Part shown: positions 10,811-22,639 of the stretch, piece by piece
Layout of the letters: each line of letters begins with the position of its first letter
How positions within the stretch are numbered: the first letter of the stretch is position 1
From: Meconema thalassinum
Lineage: Eukaryota > Arthropoda > Insecta > Orthoptera > Tettigoniidae
NCBI GenBank assembly: GCA_946902985.2
Contig: OX336393.1
Span: forward strand, 363,798,779 to 363,862,778
Length of the DNA: 64,000 nt
Reading direction: 5' to 3'
Notes under the pieces: generated by a model
Seen by the model: only the letters and a program-made list of their open reading frames with translations
Databases searched by the model: none
What the model was told of the DNA's origin: nothing
Program-made: the position numbers and the translations under genes

Positions 10811-11470
10811 TGGTTTGGGTGATAGTGAAAGATGAGATGACGATGAAAACTATAACTAATAGCCTACTAACTAGAGACTTACATACTAGAAGAAGAAATG
10901 GTAAACAAATAAAGGATAAGGCAATCAAAGGACAGGAAGAAAAGAAAGAACCCTCGAAGAATGGGAATTAAGGGACTTCGAAGGAAGGAGAGCCATGAAA
11001 GGCAGATTGGAAAGGGAAAGAGGAGAGGGCCCGTCCCAATCTCAGTGGAAAAAGGGGGAAAAACAGAACCGGCTCAGCGGCATCGCCAACTCACTAGCCG
11101 TAAGTCCCTGAGGGTGTAGCAATATCCAGGGTGCTCCACAAGTGGTGGAGTGACATACACCCTGCCTCCTTGAAAGCCGTGAGCAGAAGGCAGGAGATGA
11201 CATGAAATGAAAAAGGAGGAGGGTATCAGGAAAGTTGAGACAAGGGCCAATTTAGGCGGGAAAGAATGAGACTACTAACGCATTGGATACCCTAATACCA
11301 TCAGTGTCAGAAGAGAACAAGAGCTGACCAATAGTGATCGACAGGAAAGAAGACGGAGAGGAGCCCGGCACAAGTAAGTGGAAGCAATGCCGGACTCAGC
11401 TGGGGCCCCGTGGTCGCCAACCTGCGTCCCACTAGATGTGAGGCCCTGGGGGAGAGGAACAGGAAGAAGA
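10811..11470 (+). repeat. moderately repeated unit, inverse copy at 25690-26170
   Basis: The block ATGGTTTGGGTGATAGTGAA, followed by 'CATACTAGAAGAAGAAATGG', 'AGAGGAGAGGGCCCGTCCCA' and 'GCAGAAGGCAGGAGATGACA', is found in reverse order and orientation at 25690-26170. From 11236 to 11470 a looser second unit seems to follow ('GGAGCCCGGCACAAG', 'GGCCCTGGGGGAGAG'). No coding domain was recognised. It directly abuts the SINE-6 copy. Confidence 0.6.
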
Positions 11471-11515
11471 AGATGATGAAGATGTTGTTGTTGTTTCAGG
11501 GCTAGGTGTTATTTT

Positions 11516-11945
11516 ATTATTATTATTTATCGTATGGCTTTTAGTGCCGGGATTATCCGAGGACATTTTCGGCTCGCCTGAGTCTGTAGCTACTTCCAGC
11601 GGACACCCTTAGGGTGAGCTGCAAATTCCGTTCAATTTCAAGTAGTTTCAACTTTCGCTACCAGATATCAATGATACCTAGTGGTGAACGTTGGAACTTT
11701 GTTGGAGCGTTCCGACGAAATCTAACCTAACAATTTAGTTGCACAGAAGTTTAGTCTGTGTAAGGATCTTTTACATGCCATAAATCTATGACATGAGACC
11801 GACGGCTTAACTTCCCCTCCGAAGGAAGGCATATTGAAGGATTTTAACGCTCTTAAGAAAATCCGACTTAGGCCGGGTTTGAACCCGCGATCTTGGGTAT
11901 AGAAGCTCAGCATGCTACAGACTACACCACTGTAGCCGCTAACTA
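11516..11945 (-). repeat. SINE family 3 full-length copy
   Basis: On the minus strand it runs from a tRNA-like head with GGTTCAAACCCGG (B box) through 'CTTCCTTCGGAGGGGAAG' and 'GTCATAGATTTATGGCATGT'. It continues with 'GTTGGAACTTTG' and ends in the tail 'GTAGCTACAGACTCAGGCGA' and 'AAAAGCCATACGATAAATAA'. It pairs with 56623-57047 over its whole length. Confidence 0.85.
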
Positions 11946-12660
11946 CGACATTGATCATCTTGTAGGATTTGAACCCGTATTATGTATGAAGGATAGGAAG
12001 AATGACCGTCTCGCCCCCATCGTTCAGCCAGGATGATGCGTATTTGTCCTTAGCTTGTAAATTAATTATGACATATATTTTCAATAAATTAATTCAACGT
12101 TCCCACTGGAATGTACTTGAAAGGGGAATATTAGTGAATTTGACGTCTACAGTACGGTGCTCAAGTTTCTATGATCGCCAGTCAGTTAATCCTGTTTATC
12201 CTTGTTCCCTTGGGAGCTATAATTACATCCTGGTTCACCCGATAGCAAGAAACATCCCGACCAACTAATATTAAGTTAATGGTTTTATCCAGCTCAAACT
12301 AACTCTCCAAGCCAAGCCACTGAGGTGAGTTTCACTTTCGGTCACTTTAATGCTTGTGGGATTTCCTGTCGCTCGGATTTCAGACAGTGTTCCCTCAAGA
12401 TACAGCCAACTTGGTTGATTCAAACTTAAAGGGGCCTTCAAAAATAACCTATATTTTGAAGTAGGCAAGGTTCCTTTTTACGTATAGAAATGCCTGCGAA
12501 CTTTGCAACAAGATCGAATTATTGACTGTCTCAATTTTAAAACGTCAGAATTAACCAGTTTTTACTACAATTACTTCAAAAATTCACAAAATAGTTTAGT
12601 GGATGTGCTACAAGATTTATGTTGATGCTTTATTAAGAGATAATTAATCTTGGCTGTCAG
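11946..12660. other. unassigned spacer
   Basis: Weak frames only. No domain or repeat was recognised. It ends at an (AAAG)n tract at about 12691-12736. Confidence 0.35.
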
Positions 12661-12690
12661 CCTCGTGCACTTGGGTGTGTGAAGAATTTT

Positions 12691-12734
<44 letters not shown>

Positions 12735-12929
12735 AACTTGTAGTTTTAGGACGTGAAGTTAATCTGGCGAACATGAACCATGGGATCTCCTTTTTACGTG
12801 GAATCCGAACCACGGGTCATGATATTTCACTTCGAACATTTCACATGCATTGGCCGGGAATCAAATGTTAAGAATTGTCTGACAATCTCTGTGACGTTGG
12901 GATGACTGAAGACTATTGACGTTGTTTAT

Positions 12930-13245
12930 TTATTTAGCGACTTCGGCACCGTGACATTTGGATGTTTGAAGAATATCTGATAACCAGTGTTATTGTGGTA
13001 TCTGTAGTAGCGTATGTATTTGTAATTGACTTGAGTATTTGGACGGAAGAGGACATCATCTGAAATTAGGAACATTCCTAGCATTTGCCAGGAATAGGAG
13101 TGGCAAACAACGGATTACTATTTCTGGGATGCCCAAGGTGGGCATTTCACTTCGAATATCTCACATGTATTGGCCGGGAATCGAACCCGGTCTGCCTTGG
13201 TGAGAGGCAAACAGCTTTGCCACTGCACCACAATGCCCTCAGTTT
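12930..13245 (-). repeat. SINE family 7 copy (tRNA-headed)
   Basis: The minus strand has a head of about 70 bp reading CATTGTGGTGCAGTGGCAAA (A box) and CGGGTTCGATTCCCGG (T-arm with B box). It ends in 'GGCCAATAC', much like an arthropod tRNA-Gly/Glu type head. The tail 'ATAACACTGGTTATCAGAT' is shared with 58268-58640. A partial copy of the same head region lies at 12830-12870. The body attached downstream argues against a free tRNA gene. Confidence 0.65.
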
Positions 13246-13684
13246 GAAAGGTGTGCCAAATTGATGATAATAATAATGAGGCATCAGCAACCTGTACGTA
13301 GGTCTTGTGAGTTAGTGACATCTTGGCAATCTATTTTCAAATTTTGTCTTTCCACTTGCACTGCCACCTTGCAGAAAAACCAGAACTCTCTTGCATGGCC
13401 TGTTATATAGATTTAATGTATTTCTTCTTATAGTTACCTAATGGGATAAAAGCAAAAATATTTACCATTTTAGGAAAATAACTGTTATAAAATTGTCGTA
13501 TTGATTAATAGGCCTAGATAATTAATTATAACTAGATGAAACCCGTCAAAACATGACGGACAATGGAAAACAAATTTACTGAAGAAGCTTCTTATATAAG
13601 TTACATTCTTTGTACGATTACTTTTTAGCACTATTGCAACTTTAAGGGCGTCAAAAGATAGCACTCTCAGCATTGCAACATATT
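13246..13684. other. unassigned spacer
   Basis: No supported feature was seen in this AT-rich stretch. Confidence 0.35.
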
Positions 13685-13713
13685 GCTGGTCATGACTGAA
13701 AACGTGATGAGGT

Positions 13714-15469
13714 CATCATCATCTTGCACAGTTTCCAGCCACTGGCCGGGTCTGTTTGGAACACAAGCCCCTCCAACGTCTTCTGTCTTCTCACCATCTC
13801 TCAGCCTCCACCCTTGTCCAGTCTTCTCCTCTCTTCTTCATGCTTTCTTCCACCCCCTTCAGCCACCTGTCTCTCGGTCTCCCTCTTGGTCTATTTCCTT
13901 CCCACTTCGTCTCGTGTATCCTCATGGGTATCCTCTTCTCCTCCATTCGTTTTACATGTCCATACCATATAAGTCTAGATTTCTCTATACCATCCTGTAA
14001 TGGTTCCTCCTTCATTAATTCTCTGGTCCTCTCATTTCTTATTCTGTCCCTCTTTGTAGCTCCAATACTGCTTCTCAAGAACCTCATCTCACTGGCCTGT
14101 ATTTTGCTCTTCTCCCTTCCTTTCATAACCCAGGTCTCCGAGGCATACGTCAGGATAGGGACATAGTACGATATATGATCTACTTGCTGTTCTGAGGGAC
14201 ATCCCTGCTCCATAACATGCTTCTCACACTCCTCCGGAATGCTTCTGCCTGTCTCCCCCGCTCATTTATTTCTCTACCGTTTCTTCCATTCTCTTGTATC
14301 AGGCTTCCCAGATACTTGAAACTCTCCACTTTCTTCAGCTGTTCCCCACCAATTATTATTCCCGTTGTGGTCCTTTCCTTCTTCCTTGTTGTGATCACCA
14401 TCTCACTCTTATTTATGCTAAATTTCATCCCATATCCTTGAATTATTCCTTCCCACACGTCCAACTGTTCCTGTACCTCCTCCTCCTTGTTTCCACAATC
14501 ATCAAATCATCCGCAAACACCATTGCTTTCATCTTTCCTTCCCCAATTACTTGTGCCGCTCGGGTCATTATGTCATCCATCACCACAATGAAAAGTAACG
14601 GTGATAGTGCACTTCTTTGTTTCAGGCCGTTTCTCTGTTCCACCCAGTCCGATCTCTCTCCTCCCACTTTCACACAGCTCACGCTTCCCTTGTACATCTC
14701 TTTTATCCTCCTTATAGTCCATTTTTCTACTCCTCTATCCTCCAGGGACTTCCATACTTTGTTTCTGCATACACTGTCATATGCTTTCTCAATGTCCAGG
14801 AAGGCCATCAGTAGATCTGTTCCATACTCATAGTGCTGTTCTTGTAACTGACTTACAGCAAAAATCAAATCCACTTTGGACCTTCCTGCTCTGAAGCCAT
14901 GTTGTTCTTCCCTCATCCCTCCTTCTATCCTTGTCCTAATTCTCCTTTCTAAAACTTTCTCAAACATCTTTGCACAATGACTCATCAGTGTTATTCCCCG
15001 ATAGTTTTTGCATTCTGTTCTACTACCTTTCTTGAAGATCGGGACAATTATTCCCTTTTTCCAGTCCTCTGGGGTCTTCCTTTCCTTCCATGCTGCCTTC
15101 ATCACTCGGTACAACCATTGTATCCCCACCTCTCCTGCTGCTCTCACCATCTCCACACTCAACTCATCCACACCCGGTGCCTTCCCTCCTTACATCTTCC
15201 TCACTGCATCTTCCACTTCTTTCCATGTTAAGTCCTTTTCTGTTTGCAGTTCATCTACTGTACCTCTTCCCCGATTTCTTCTTCCTCGCCGTGGTTTCCA
15301 TTTGGGTTCAGGAGTTCTTCAAAATATTCTTTCCACATTTTCTTCAGTTCTTCCCTATTTTGTATCCCTTGTCCCCTTTTGTTCACCATTCTGACGTAAT
15401 CCGTAGGATCCTTCCGCCTCTTATTCTTTACCATCCCATACAGGACCTTGTTTGTACCTTCACTATCCT
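13714..15469 (-). pseudogene. 5'-truncated LINE with reverse transcriptase, decayed
   Basis: The minus strand holds LINE ORF2 from upstream of the RT to the C-terminus. Near 15255-15460 it reads NKVLYGMVKNKRRKD and MWKEYFEELLN. At 14443-15171 it reads WKKGIIVPIFKKGS, CKNYRGITLMSH, EEQHGFRAGRS, FLDIEKAYDSV and MVFADDLMIV (the RT catalytic ADD). At 14180-14464 it reads SFKYLGSLIQ, and at 13791-14213 TYASETWVM, TKRDRIRNER and RGRPRDRW. Frameshifts near 14450, 14200 and 15190 break the reading. Flanking direct repeats of 29 bp with two mismatches lie at 13685-13713 and 15470-15498, so the copy is 1,756 bp and 5'-truncated. The 3' end has a short (ATG)n tail. Confidence 0.92.
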
Positions 15470-15498
15470 GCTGGTCATGACTTAAAACGTGATTAGGT

Positions 15499-15870
15499 AA
15501 ATAGCCCAATACGTTCAAGAGTTTCTCCTTGAGCTTGATTGATTGTGATAAAGTAGGCCGAGCGAATAGGACATTGTTGCCTATTAAAAGAAAATTAGTC
15601 AAACCCATAAAGCGGATTTATGTTGTTTTATTTTTCGGTATATTAACAGCAATTGCTTAGTTTCGGGACAAATTTATGTTTTAATTGAGCCGTTCATTTC
15701 CCAAGTGGCGTTCTAACACCACAAATGAATTACATACTGACAAAGTGATGTACAGTATGTCCTAGTTCAGTATTACTCACTAGGCAGCAGCACGAAACTA
15801 CTGTAGCTTGCTGAATGAAATCGTCCACTGGATGAGGACGGTGTGGTTTTTAGGAGAGCTAGTAATAAGC
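15499..15870. other. unassigned spacer
   Basis: No supported feature was seen. Confidence 0.35.
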
Positions 15871-15877
15871 TATGTTC

Positions 15878-16505
15878 GTATAATCGATTAAACAAATAAT
15901 TTGAAAATAATCGGAAAGATTAAGCAATTAATCGGCTAATCATAGAATCGATTAATTGATTAGTTGACACGAGATAAGAAAATAAGTTTAAATGAGAGGT
16001 CATCGCTTCAGTTTGGTTCCGCTTATTTTTAGAATGATGTATAGAAATCAATAAAAGTTGCTTTTTGCGTAAATATAAGGTGTTCTTCCTTGTTTACGCA
16101 AACAATAACCAAATAGGAGTCAGTGACAGTGGAATGACGAACATTAATCAAATTGGCAAGGGTTTCGAAAAAAGTAAACGAAGAGTTTTCAATTATTGCT
16201 CAATGTTTACAATTTAGGACAGAAACATCTTTGTTTTACTTTGTTCAGCCTAGTTTTCACAAATAAGGTACATTATATAAAAATATATGATACAATATAT
16301 TTTAATTACTTAGATATCTTGTTTGCTTCTGCGAGAAATGAAAGGAGCGAAGTAGCCTACATCGGCAAAACTATTAATCGATTATTCGACCAACCGATTA
16401 ATCGATTAAACGCTCGATAGATTAATCGTTAATTGCTGCAATTAATCGATTATTGTAATTCGATATATCGATTATTTGATGACTGAAATTAATCGATTAA
16501 ATGTA
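15878..16505. mobile_element. possible MITE bordered by ATTAATCGATTAA palindromes
   Basis: A left cluster (15878-15970) and a right cluster (16368-16505) each hold several ATCGATTA or TAATCGATTA motifs, such as AGAATCGATTAATTGATTAG and CCGATTAATCGATTAAACG. About 400 bp of AT-rich sequence without a coding domain lies between. Clustered self-complementary motifs at both ends suggest a non-autonomous DNA element, but no exact TIR or target-site duplication was established. Confidence 0.45.
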
Positions 16506-16779
16506 CCAGCCCTTCAGGGAGTACAGTAGAGTTTCTTTGGTGCAATTACTAGTTTCAAACCATTTCCCTCTTGAGTCAGATACACTTGGTCATCCTACTC
16601 CTCTAATTGTAATGTTATTTTCACTCTTAAATTGTCAGGCTATAAAAATCACTCCGTATAGAATAGTATTAATATTAATTACACCCTCGAAATGTGGAGA
16701 AAATAACTCGTAAATGGAAGGAAAGCAAGAACGCAAATGTCTGGGTACAACTAGCATTATTATAAATTTGATCATGCCT

Positions 16780-17335
16780 TCAACGTGTACACCTCGTGGG
16801 GAAATTGGTAGCATTGTTTGCTCCCACTCCGGAGGCCCGTGTTCGAACCCCGGCTCTACCACGGAATTTAATTCTGGTTTGAGGAACAGTGGTGTCAATA
16901 TAGAAGACTTACATTGTGACGAGTTAAAGTACTTGAAACAGGTACAACCTCTGCTAACTTGTTCAGAGACTAAACTACTTGCTTGCTTCCTTCCTTACTT
17001 ATTATTGTCTACCTCGAGGTGTACCAGGCTGGCATTAATGGTTATCGCCTACGAGGTCTAGGTTTGATTCCTAGCTCTGCCAAGAAATTTGATTCTGGTC
17101 TGAGGGCTGGAACGGGTTACACTCAGCCTCGTGAGGGGAAAAATGAGAAGAGGTGGGTTCGATTCCCACCTCAGCCATCCTGGAAGTCGTATTCCGTAGT
17201 TTCCCCACTTCTACTCCAGGCAAATGCTTGGATGGTTCCTATCTTAAGGTCACGGCCACCTATTTCCCCATCCTCACCTGAATTACAAATACAAACACTA
17301 CTATAGACACCATAGTAACACATGTTATCAGATAA
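16780..17335 (+). repeat. SINE family 5 sequences, two heads
   Basis: A first tRNA-like head with GTTCGAACCCCGGC lies at 16790-16870. A second, with GGTTTGATTCC, lies at about 17025-17080 and leads into the family body: 'AGGCTGGAACGGGTTACAC'-type sequence, 'GGTGGGTTCGATTCCCACCT', 'TCCAGGCAAATGC', 'CACGGCCACC' and 'CTGAATTACAAATACA'. Other copies are at 28408-28620, 36005-36240 and 61825-62115. Confidence 0.65.
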
Positions 17336-18796
17336 AATCTACCTACACCAAAGTATGACACGATTCCAAATCCCTCAATTGAAACAGTAAAACAACCTTG
17401 CTTGCTTGCTTACTTGAATTGTCGGTGCGCTTCTGTGCTAATGTCGCAGAGCAATGGTAACAGAATTCAACGCGTTCAGAGCGAAAGGGAGCTTAAATAT
17501 TTAGTAGGGAATGAGCGGCTTCTGCTAGACCTGTGAGATCCTGCCCGAGGAATTATTCTGTAATCCACTAAAGCTAGCAAGTCATGAGGAGTTACCAGGT
17601 ACTGCTGATAGCACCTCTCCAGCTCCGATCAACTGCATCGCATTCTATTTCTCATGAGTGCAGTTTTGTATGTACCAATTTAGTTTAAAGAGAAAATTTT
17701 CTCTAGAACATTTCCTCCATGCAAACAATAGGTTATTTCTTTGCACTTGTTAGGTATGGCACCAATAACATACTATGCTAAATAAATAGATTGGAGAAGA
17801 CGTGAAAAATCTGCCTGTGCGTTGACTAAGGCTGCTCTAGATATCCCGAGTTTATGTAACTTTGCACAATTTCGCCCAGTGGGCTATGACTGAACAGCAT
17901 ACAAAAGAAAAAGGAGTGGTGATGCAGCAGTCTTTTGATCAGAGTGGGAAATTTCATTTTTCTGTACAGCTTATAGAGGCATGCCAAATGTTTAGTGTGC
18001 AACAGAGATGTAATGTGTAAAAAAGTTCACAATTTGTTGTTGAAATTTCCTCTCTAATTTGTTCACATTTCAGTTTGGAATAAATCACAATATTCTTTAC
18101 TTAACACTTGTGTACGTTTCCTGCACATTCCATTCATGGGAGTACCATTCGATTTGAATATGCGGTATATTTGTTATGGCGAAACAGCCCTATTAATATG
18201 TCAACAATCCCACAAGAGCTGTCGGCCGCACGACTGTACGTACGTATCTAGTCAGCGTGGTCCAAACATCGTCCGTCTCCTCGCTGCCACAGTGTAGTGG
18301 TGGTAGGGGAAGGAGCGCTAGTCTGACTGCCCAGTGCTCACCGAGCGCGGCCACGCTCCCGGAGCGCAATGACTGGATGGCCCTGGTATAGAGATTTGAA
18401 TTTGCATAGTTCCTCATACCACAGAAGGTAGCTGATGTGGGTATTAGCGGCGAATTCAGTTTTAAGGCTAAGAATATAATTCAAGAATGACCATGGGCGC
18501 CCGCAAGTTCGGGTAAGGACGGGCCATTATGCCCCCCCCCCCCCTCCCCACACACTCTCCCCCCGCTCCCCCCGCCCCGGAATTCTGAAAATATTTCGAT
18601 TGTTCATTGAAAGACCAGTTTATTTCATAAATTGAAGTTCCTGATAGTTAACTAATTTAGATGTAGGGATAATTCCACAGTTTTATTTAACTTAGTACCG
18701 GTAATTTGTGATTATTTAAAAATATCTCCAGTTATTTAGAAAATCGGCGAATTGGATTAACATTGCCATTTTCATGAACTGCTTGATTTTTATTGT
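17336..18796. other. unassigned spacer, partly GC-rich
   Basis: The stretch 18215-18375 is notably GC-rich, with GGAGCG/CGCTCC-type dyads. Poly-C and C-rich runs lie at 18533-18585. No coding domain was recognised. Confidence 0.35.
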
Positions 18797-19005
18797 CTGG
18801 CTGCGTGGCTCAGTGGTAACGTTCTCGCTTGCTGAGCCCAAGGTTCCAGGTTCGAATCCTGGCATAGTCAGCTGGCATTTGAGGGTGCGCAAATGCGAGG
18901 GAGCCGTGCACCTTCGGGGCAAAATTCCGGCACCCTGGCGTCTCGAAAAGCCAGAGTAGTTAAAAGGGACGTAAAACCAATAACATTATTATTATTATTA
19001 TTATT
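18797..19005 (+). repeat. SINE family 2 reference copy
   Basis: The tRNA-like head CTGGCTGCGTGGCTCAGTGG has a good A box (TGGCTCAGTGG) and B box (GGTTCGAATCC). The body AGCTGGCATTTGAGGGTGC, CTTCGGGGCAAAATTCCGG and AAAAGGGACGTAAAACCAAT leads into a (TTA)n tail. It is about 190 bp plus tail. Copies lie at 1790-2340, 6757-7003, 21772-21990, 34098-34303 and 55680-55875. Confidence 0.9.
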
Positions 19006-19970
19006 GATTTTTATTTTTGTCGATACATTGTAATACAACTAGACCTACATTTTACCTGTTTTTAGGAAATGAACATTATGACAATGATTCACAAAGAAAG
19101 GCGAACTTCTATGGACAAAAACTCTGAACTAAGAAAAACCTATTCCTCTCATTCATGCCATACAGATAATGTACCCAATGGTTTAGGAGCATCTAAATAA
19201 TGAATATCACTAAGCAAGTAAGAAATGAAACTAAAATTGTGTGTGTGTGTGTGAGGGGGAGGGGGGGGGCAGGGGGAGGGGGGTACGTATAAACTTCATC
19301 TATTGATAGGTAGGTAATGAATTGAAAAAAAATATTACTTGCCGCCCCCCTCCCTCCCTGGAAAAAATCCTGCGGGTGTCCATGAGAATGACAAACGTAT
19401 AGGCTGTAGTCTGTAAATTTGAAAACGTTTGTAGATTGTCTATAGCTAACTACAGTGTTCCCAGCAGCATAATTCCTATTACGCATTGATGTACGGCCAC
19501 TTAAAATACTGATAGAGAGAAGCCGACAAATTGCAGCACTCTCATTGGTGGTCGTGACGGAGTGCCGACTCTTCCCTTTTATCGGCAGCGGTTGAGGAGC
19601 GCCAGGATGCTGGATGAGACCACATTAATCTAACAGCGCGTCTTTCAACCTGGGCGTGAAAATCGCCTCGTCAGTATTCTGTGGATCCTCCCCAGGTGTG
19701 AGGGAACACACACACACCTCGCTCGTAATTGGATCGCCAAATTTCCTCTCAAAGTATAATAATATTACCTTGTTAATGGTCTGACCTATCACTCATTTAA
19801 CGCAACGTCTTCCAGATTATGACACGGGATACGTACCAGGTCTAAGCCCAAATAATTAACCCTTAACTCTCACGCGACAGGAGATCTTTCATAGTTCCTT
19901 TATCGGGTCACACCCATTGAACTAAAGGTATTACTGGAACAACTCATTATCATTGTCCTGGTGGTGGAAG
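19006..19970. other. unassigned spacer
   Basis: It holds a (GT)n tract followed by a G-rich run at about 19238-19292. No gene or family was recognised. Confidence 0.35.
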
Positions 19971-19976
19971 GATCTG

Positions 19977-20095
19977 CCGCTCCGGGAAATGCTGTACAGC
20001 GTTGCTGATATGGAGCCCATCACTTCCGAGCTAGGCGCGCTATGACAAGTGATGGAGCCCATCTTGGCAACGTTGTACAGCTTCCACCGGAGCGG
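19977..20095. repeat. imperfect hairpin of about 120 bp
   Basis: The left half CCGCTCCGGGAAATGCTGTA, CAGCGTTGC, ..GGAGCCCATCACTT pairs with the right half, AAGTGATGGAGCCCATC, GCAACGTTGTACAGC, ..CCGGAGCGG, across a loop of about 20 bp. Arms are about 50 bp with scattered mismatches. It could be a small fold-back MITE or simply a DNA palindrome. No target-site duplication was recognised. Confidence 0.75.
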
Positions 20096-20104
20096 CTAAC
20101 TGGT

Positions 20105-20690
20105 GAACCATGTCTTAATTCCCCGTACAAAAACAAACCGATATAAATAAGTGAATTAATTTACGTATTTCACAATCATTTTGATGTATAAGGATTACAA
20201 CGCAACCAAGAACTCAATTTTCCAACCATCCTGAGCGGAGAAAAAGTTACCTTACAAAAATGATAACAACTTTGTTTCTTGGACACACAATTTTGAAATT
20301 AACAAACCAGTTATACAACATTCTAATGTATATTGTGTTAAAATTTGGATTCGATCTGATGACGGGTTTGTGAGATAATAATTCTTAAATGTGATGCATG
20401 GTTGAAACACGCTTAAAAACGGGCACTTTTTGTGTTCCAGCTGCGATAAAAAATATTAAAATATAAATTAAAAATTCCAAACCTACATGAACTATCGTAA
20501 AATAGAACGATGAAAGTGATGATGTTATTGGATTTTATGTAGGTCTATTGGTTACTTCACAAACAACCTTCAAACTCGAGTACACATAATATTTTGGTCG
20601 ACGGTAGTCATGTCTGGTGTTGTACGGCACTCGCTACATGTTGCGAAGGATGCAAGTCAGCTGATGTATCGTGGTTCTTTTGATAGGTTC
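20105..20690. other. unassigned spacer
   Basis: AT-rich, with no supported feature. Confidence 0.35.
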
Positions 20691-20693
20691 CTC

Positions 20694-21135
20694 AGTTTAG
20701 GGGCTTCGACAACGTGGTCATGTAGCCCCGTGTACTTTGGGTGTGTGTAGAATCTGTCTGATAACCGGGGTTAATTAATTGTGATGACTGTATTAGTGTG
20801 TGTTATCTGTTTTCAATTCAAGTAAGGACTGTAGACATTGGATTTTAAAGTAGTTCCAACTTTTGCTACCAAACGCCACCGTGAACGACCAACTAGTTCT
20901 GAACTTGGTTACTAGATACCATCGCAGTCGGCTCCTGGCAACAAACGTTGGTATCTAAGAGTGTCAGTCATATCTAACCTATAATTTACCTTCACACAAG
21001 TGTAATTAGTGGAAGTTTCTTTATCATGCCATAAATCTATGACATGGGACCACCGGCTTTACTTCCCCTCCGAAGGAAGGCATACTGAGGGAATTTTAAC
21101 GCTCTTAAAAATCCGACGTCTTCAGCCTGAAGTTG
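20694..21135 (-). repeat. SINE family 3 copy with alternative tail
   Basis: The body matches 27498-27981 and 56623-57047: 'ATAAATCTATGACATGGGAC', 'CTTCCCCTCCGAAGGAAGGC', 'TTTTAACGCTCTTAAAAATC'. The distal part is the alternative tail 'AGTTTAGGGGCTTCGACAAC' and 'TGTCTGATAACCGGGGTTAA', not the 'AAAAGCCATACG' tail. The tRNA head is cut short. Confidence 0.75.
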
Positions 21136-21771
21136 CGAATACTTTGAGAAGCTCCTCGCTCAGCGTAATTACGGCTACAACCTGAGTAGAAAACGCAATG
21201 TCTCTGAATATTGTATTATTTTATACGGTATTTCATTGTTATTAATTATATTGTCTTATATTACATTCTGCTATTAAATTCGCGTAACAAACGTTTGTGT
21301 GGCATTCCACAAGCATATAATTAAATAGAGCCGGAGAAGCAAGCTGGTCTACAAATAGAGGAGTGCTTAAATATATAGTCTGATCATTACTAACATACAG
21401 TGAGTGCATTCTCTATAGAACGGAACCTCACCGGGTGGATAGCGTTTTCGAATTGAGATTTGTATTATGCGTTCATAGATACGCCTTACAACACATTTTG
21501 AAATAATAGGCCCAAATAGTTTACGGCAATTACACGTTGTACCTATTATAGATTGTGAACTATAATGACCTAGTCACAGAATTAAAACCTGGCTTATACT
21601 ACAGATTTTCATGGAAACGTCCAGTGTTGTATCTCGCCGCATCATCCTTGCGTACGTCTACGTCAAACAAGCCTCTATGCCGTACACCACCAGGCGTAAC
21701 TAGTCGCACCAAAAGCCGAAGTTTTCTCCCATACAGTCTGCATTCCAGTATCCTATTACCTAGATGCAGGT

Positions 21772-22002
21772 TCGTATCCTGGCGCAGTCAGCTGGCATTT
21801 GAGGGTGCGGAAATGCCAGGGAGCCGAGTCAGTAGATTTACTGGCACGTTAATGATCCCCTTCGGTGCAAAATTCCTGCAGACTGGTGTCTCTAAAAACC
21901 AGAGTAGTTAAAAGGGATGTAAAAGCAGTATCATTAGGTACTACTACTACTACTACTACGCCTACTTCTACTTCTACTACTACTAATAATAATAATAATA
22001 CC
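21772..22002 (+). repeat. SINE family 2 fragment and ACT microsatellite
   Basis: GGTTCGTATCCTGGCGCAGT and AGCTGGCATTTGAGGGTGCG, through AAAAGGGATGTAAAAGCAG, match family 2 without the first half of the head. The tail is (TAC)n and (AAT)n at about 21940-22001, immediately followed by mariner sequence. Confidence 0.8.
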
Positions 22003-22633
22003 GAAGAGCAAAGAGGTGTTGTTCGGTTTCTGACAGCGGAAGGAGTAGGAGGAACGGACATTCATCGCCGAATGTCACAAGTGTACGGCGAACACTGCAT
22101 GTCCCTTGCAAGGGTCAAGGCGTGGCACAAGCGCTTCAGGGAAGGACGGGTGTCGTTAGCTGATGATGCCCGGTGTTGGGCACCCCCGTGCATTATCGAT
22201 GACAACGTCCAGCTGGTTGATGCACTCATTACCCAGGACCGCCGAGTGACAGTGAACGCCATAGCCGCCGTGGTCGCTCCACGACAATGCACGACCTCAT
22301 ACGGCCAACACAGTCGCGGTACTGCTGCAGAAATTCAAATGGAGGTTCTCAGACACCCTCCATACAGTCGAGACCTTTCTCCCTGTGATTACGCCATGTT
22401 TGGTCCCCCTGAAAAGGGCTCTGCGGGGCCAACGATTCACCTCGGACGCCGACGTCCAGCTGTACGTGCGGAACTGGTTCACATCGCAGCCCAGGTAATT
22501 TTATGAGACAGCCATTCACCGCCTTGTGTCACAGTGGGACAAGTGCCTCAACAGCCAGGGCCAATACTTCTAACATACAGGTTCAGGTTTCTGTAATTAT
22601 GCCTCCGGCTCGTTACTTTTGGAACGCATCTTA
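22003..22633 (+). pseudogene. mariner-type transposase, 5'-truncated and internally deleted
   Basis: The N-terminal part reads EQRGVVRFLTAEGVGGTDI followed by SLARVKAWHKRFREGR (the mariner helix-turn-helix region). An internal deletion follows near 22273. The C-terminal part HPPYSRDLSPCDYAMFG corresponds to the mariner HPPYSPDLAPSDYHLF block. Its D-in-SPCD catalytic position is present. The right TIR, GCCTCCGGCTCGTTACTTTT then GGAACGCATCTTA, ends at 22633. The left TIR and 5' UTR are missing. The same internal deletion junction is seen in the 31377-31949 copy. Confidence 0.85.
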
Positions 22634-22639
22634 TACATG

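Noticed and set aside
13170..13237. Functional tRNA gene
   Set aside because: Good A and B boxes and a T-arm, but the acceptor stem is imperfect and a SINE body is attached. A partial copy lies nearby, so it is a SINE head.
18215..18375. CpG-island promoter
   Set aside because: GC-rich but with no gene beside it. More likely an unidentified repeat.
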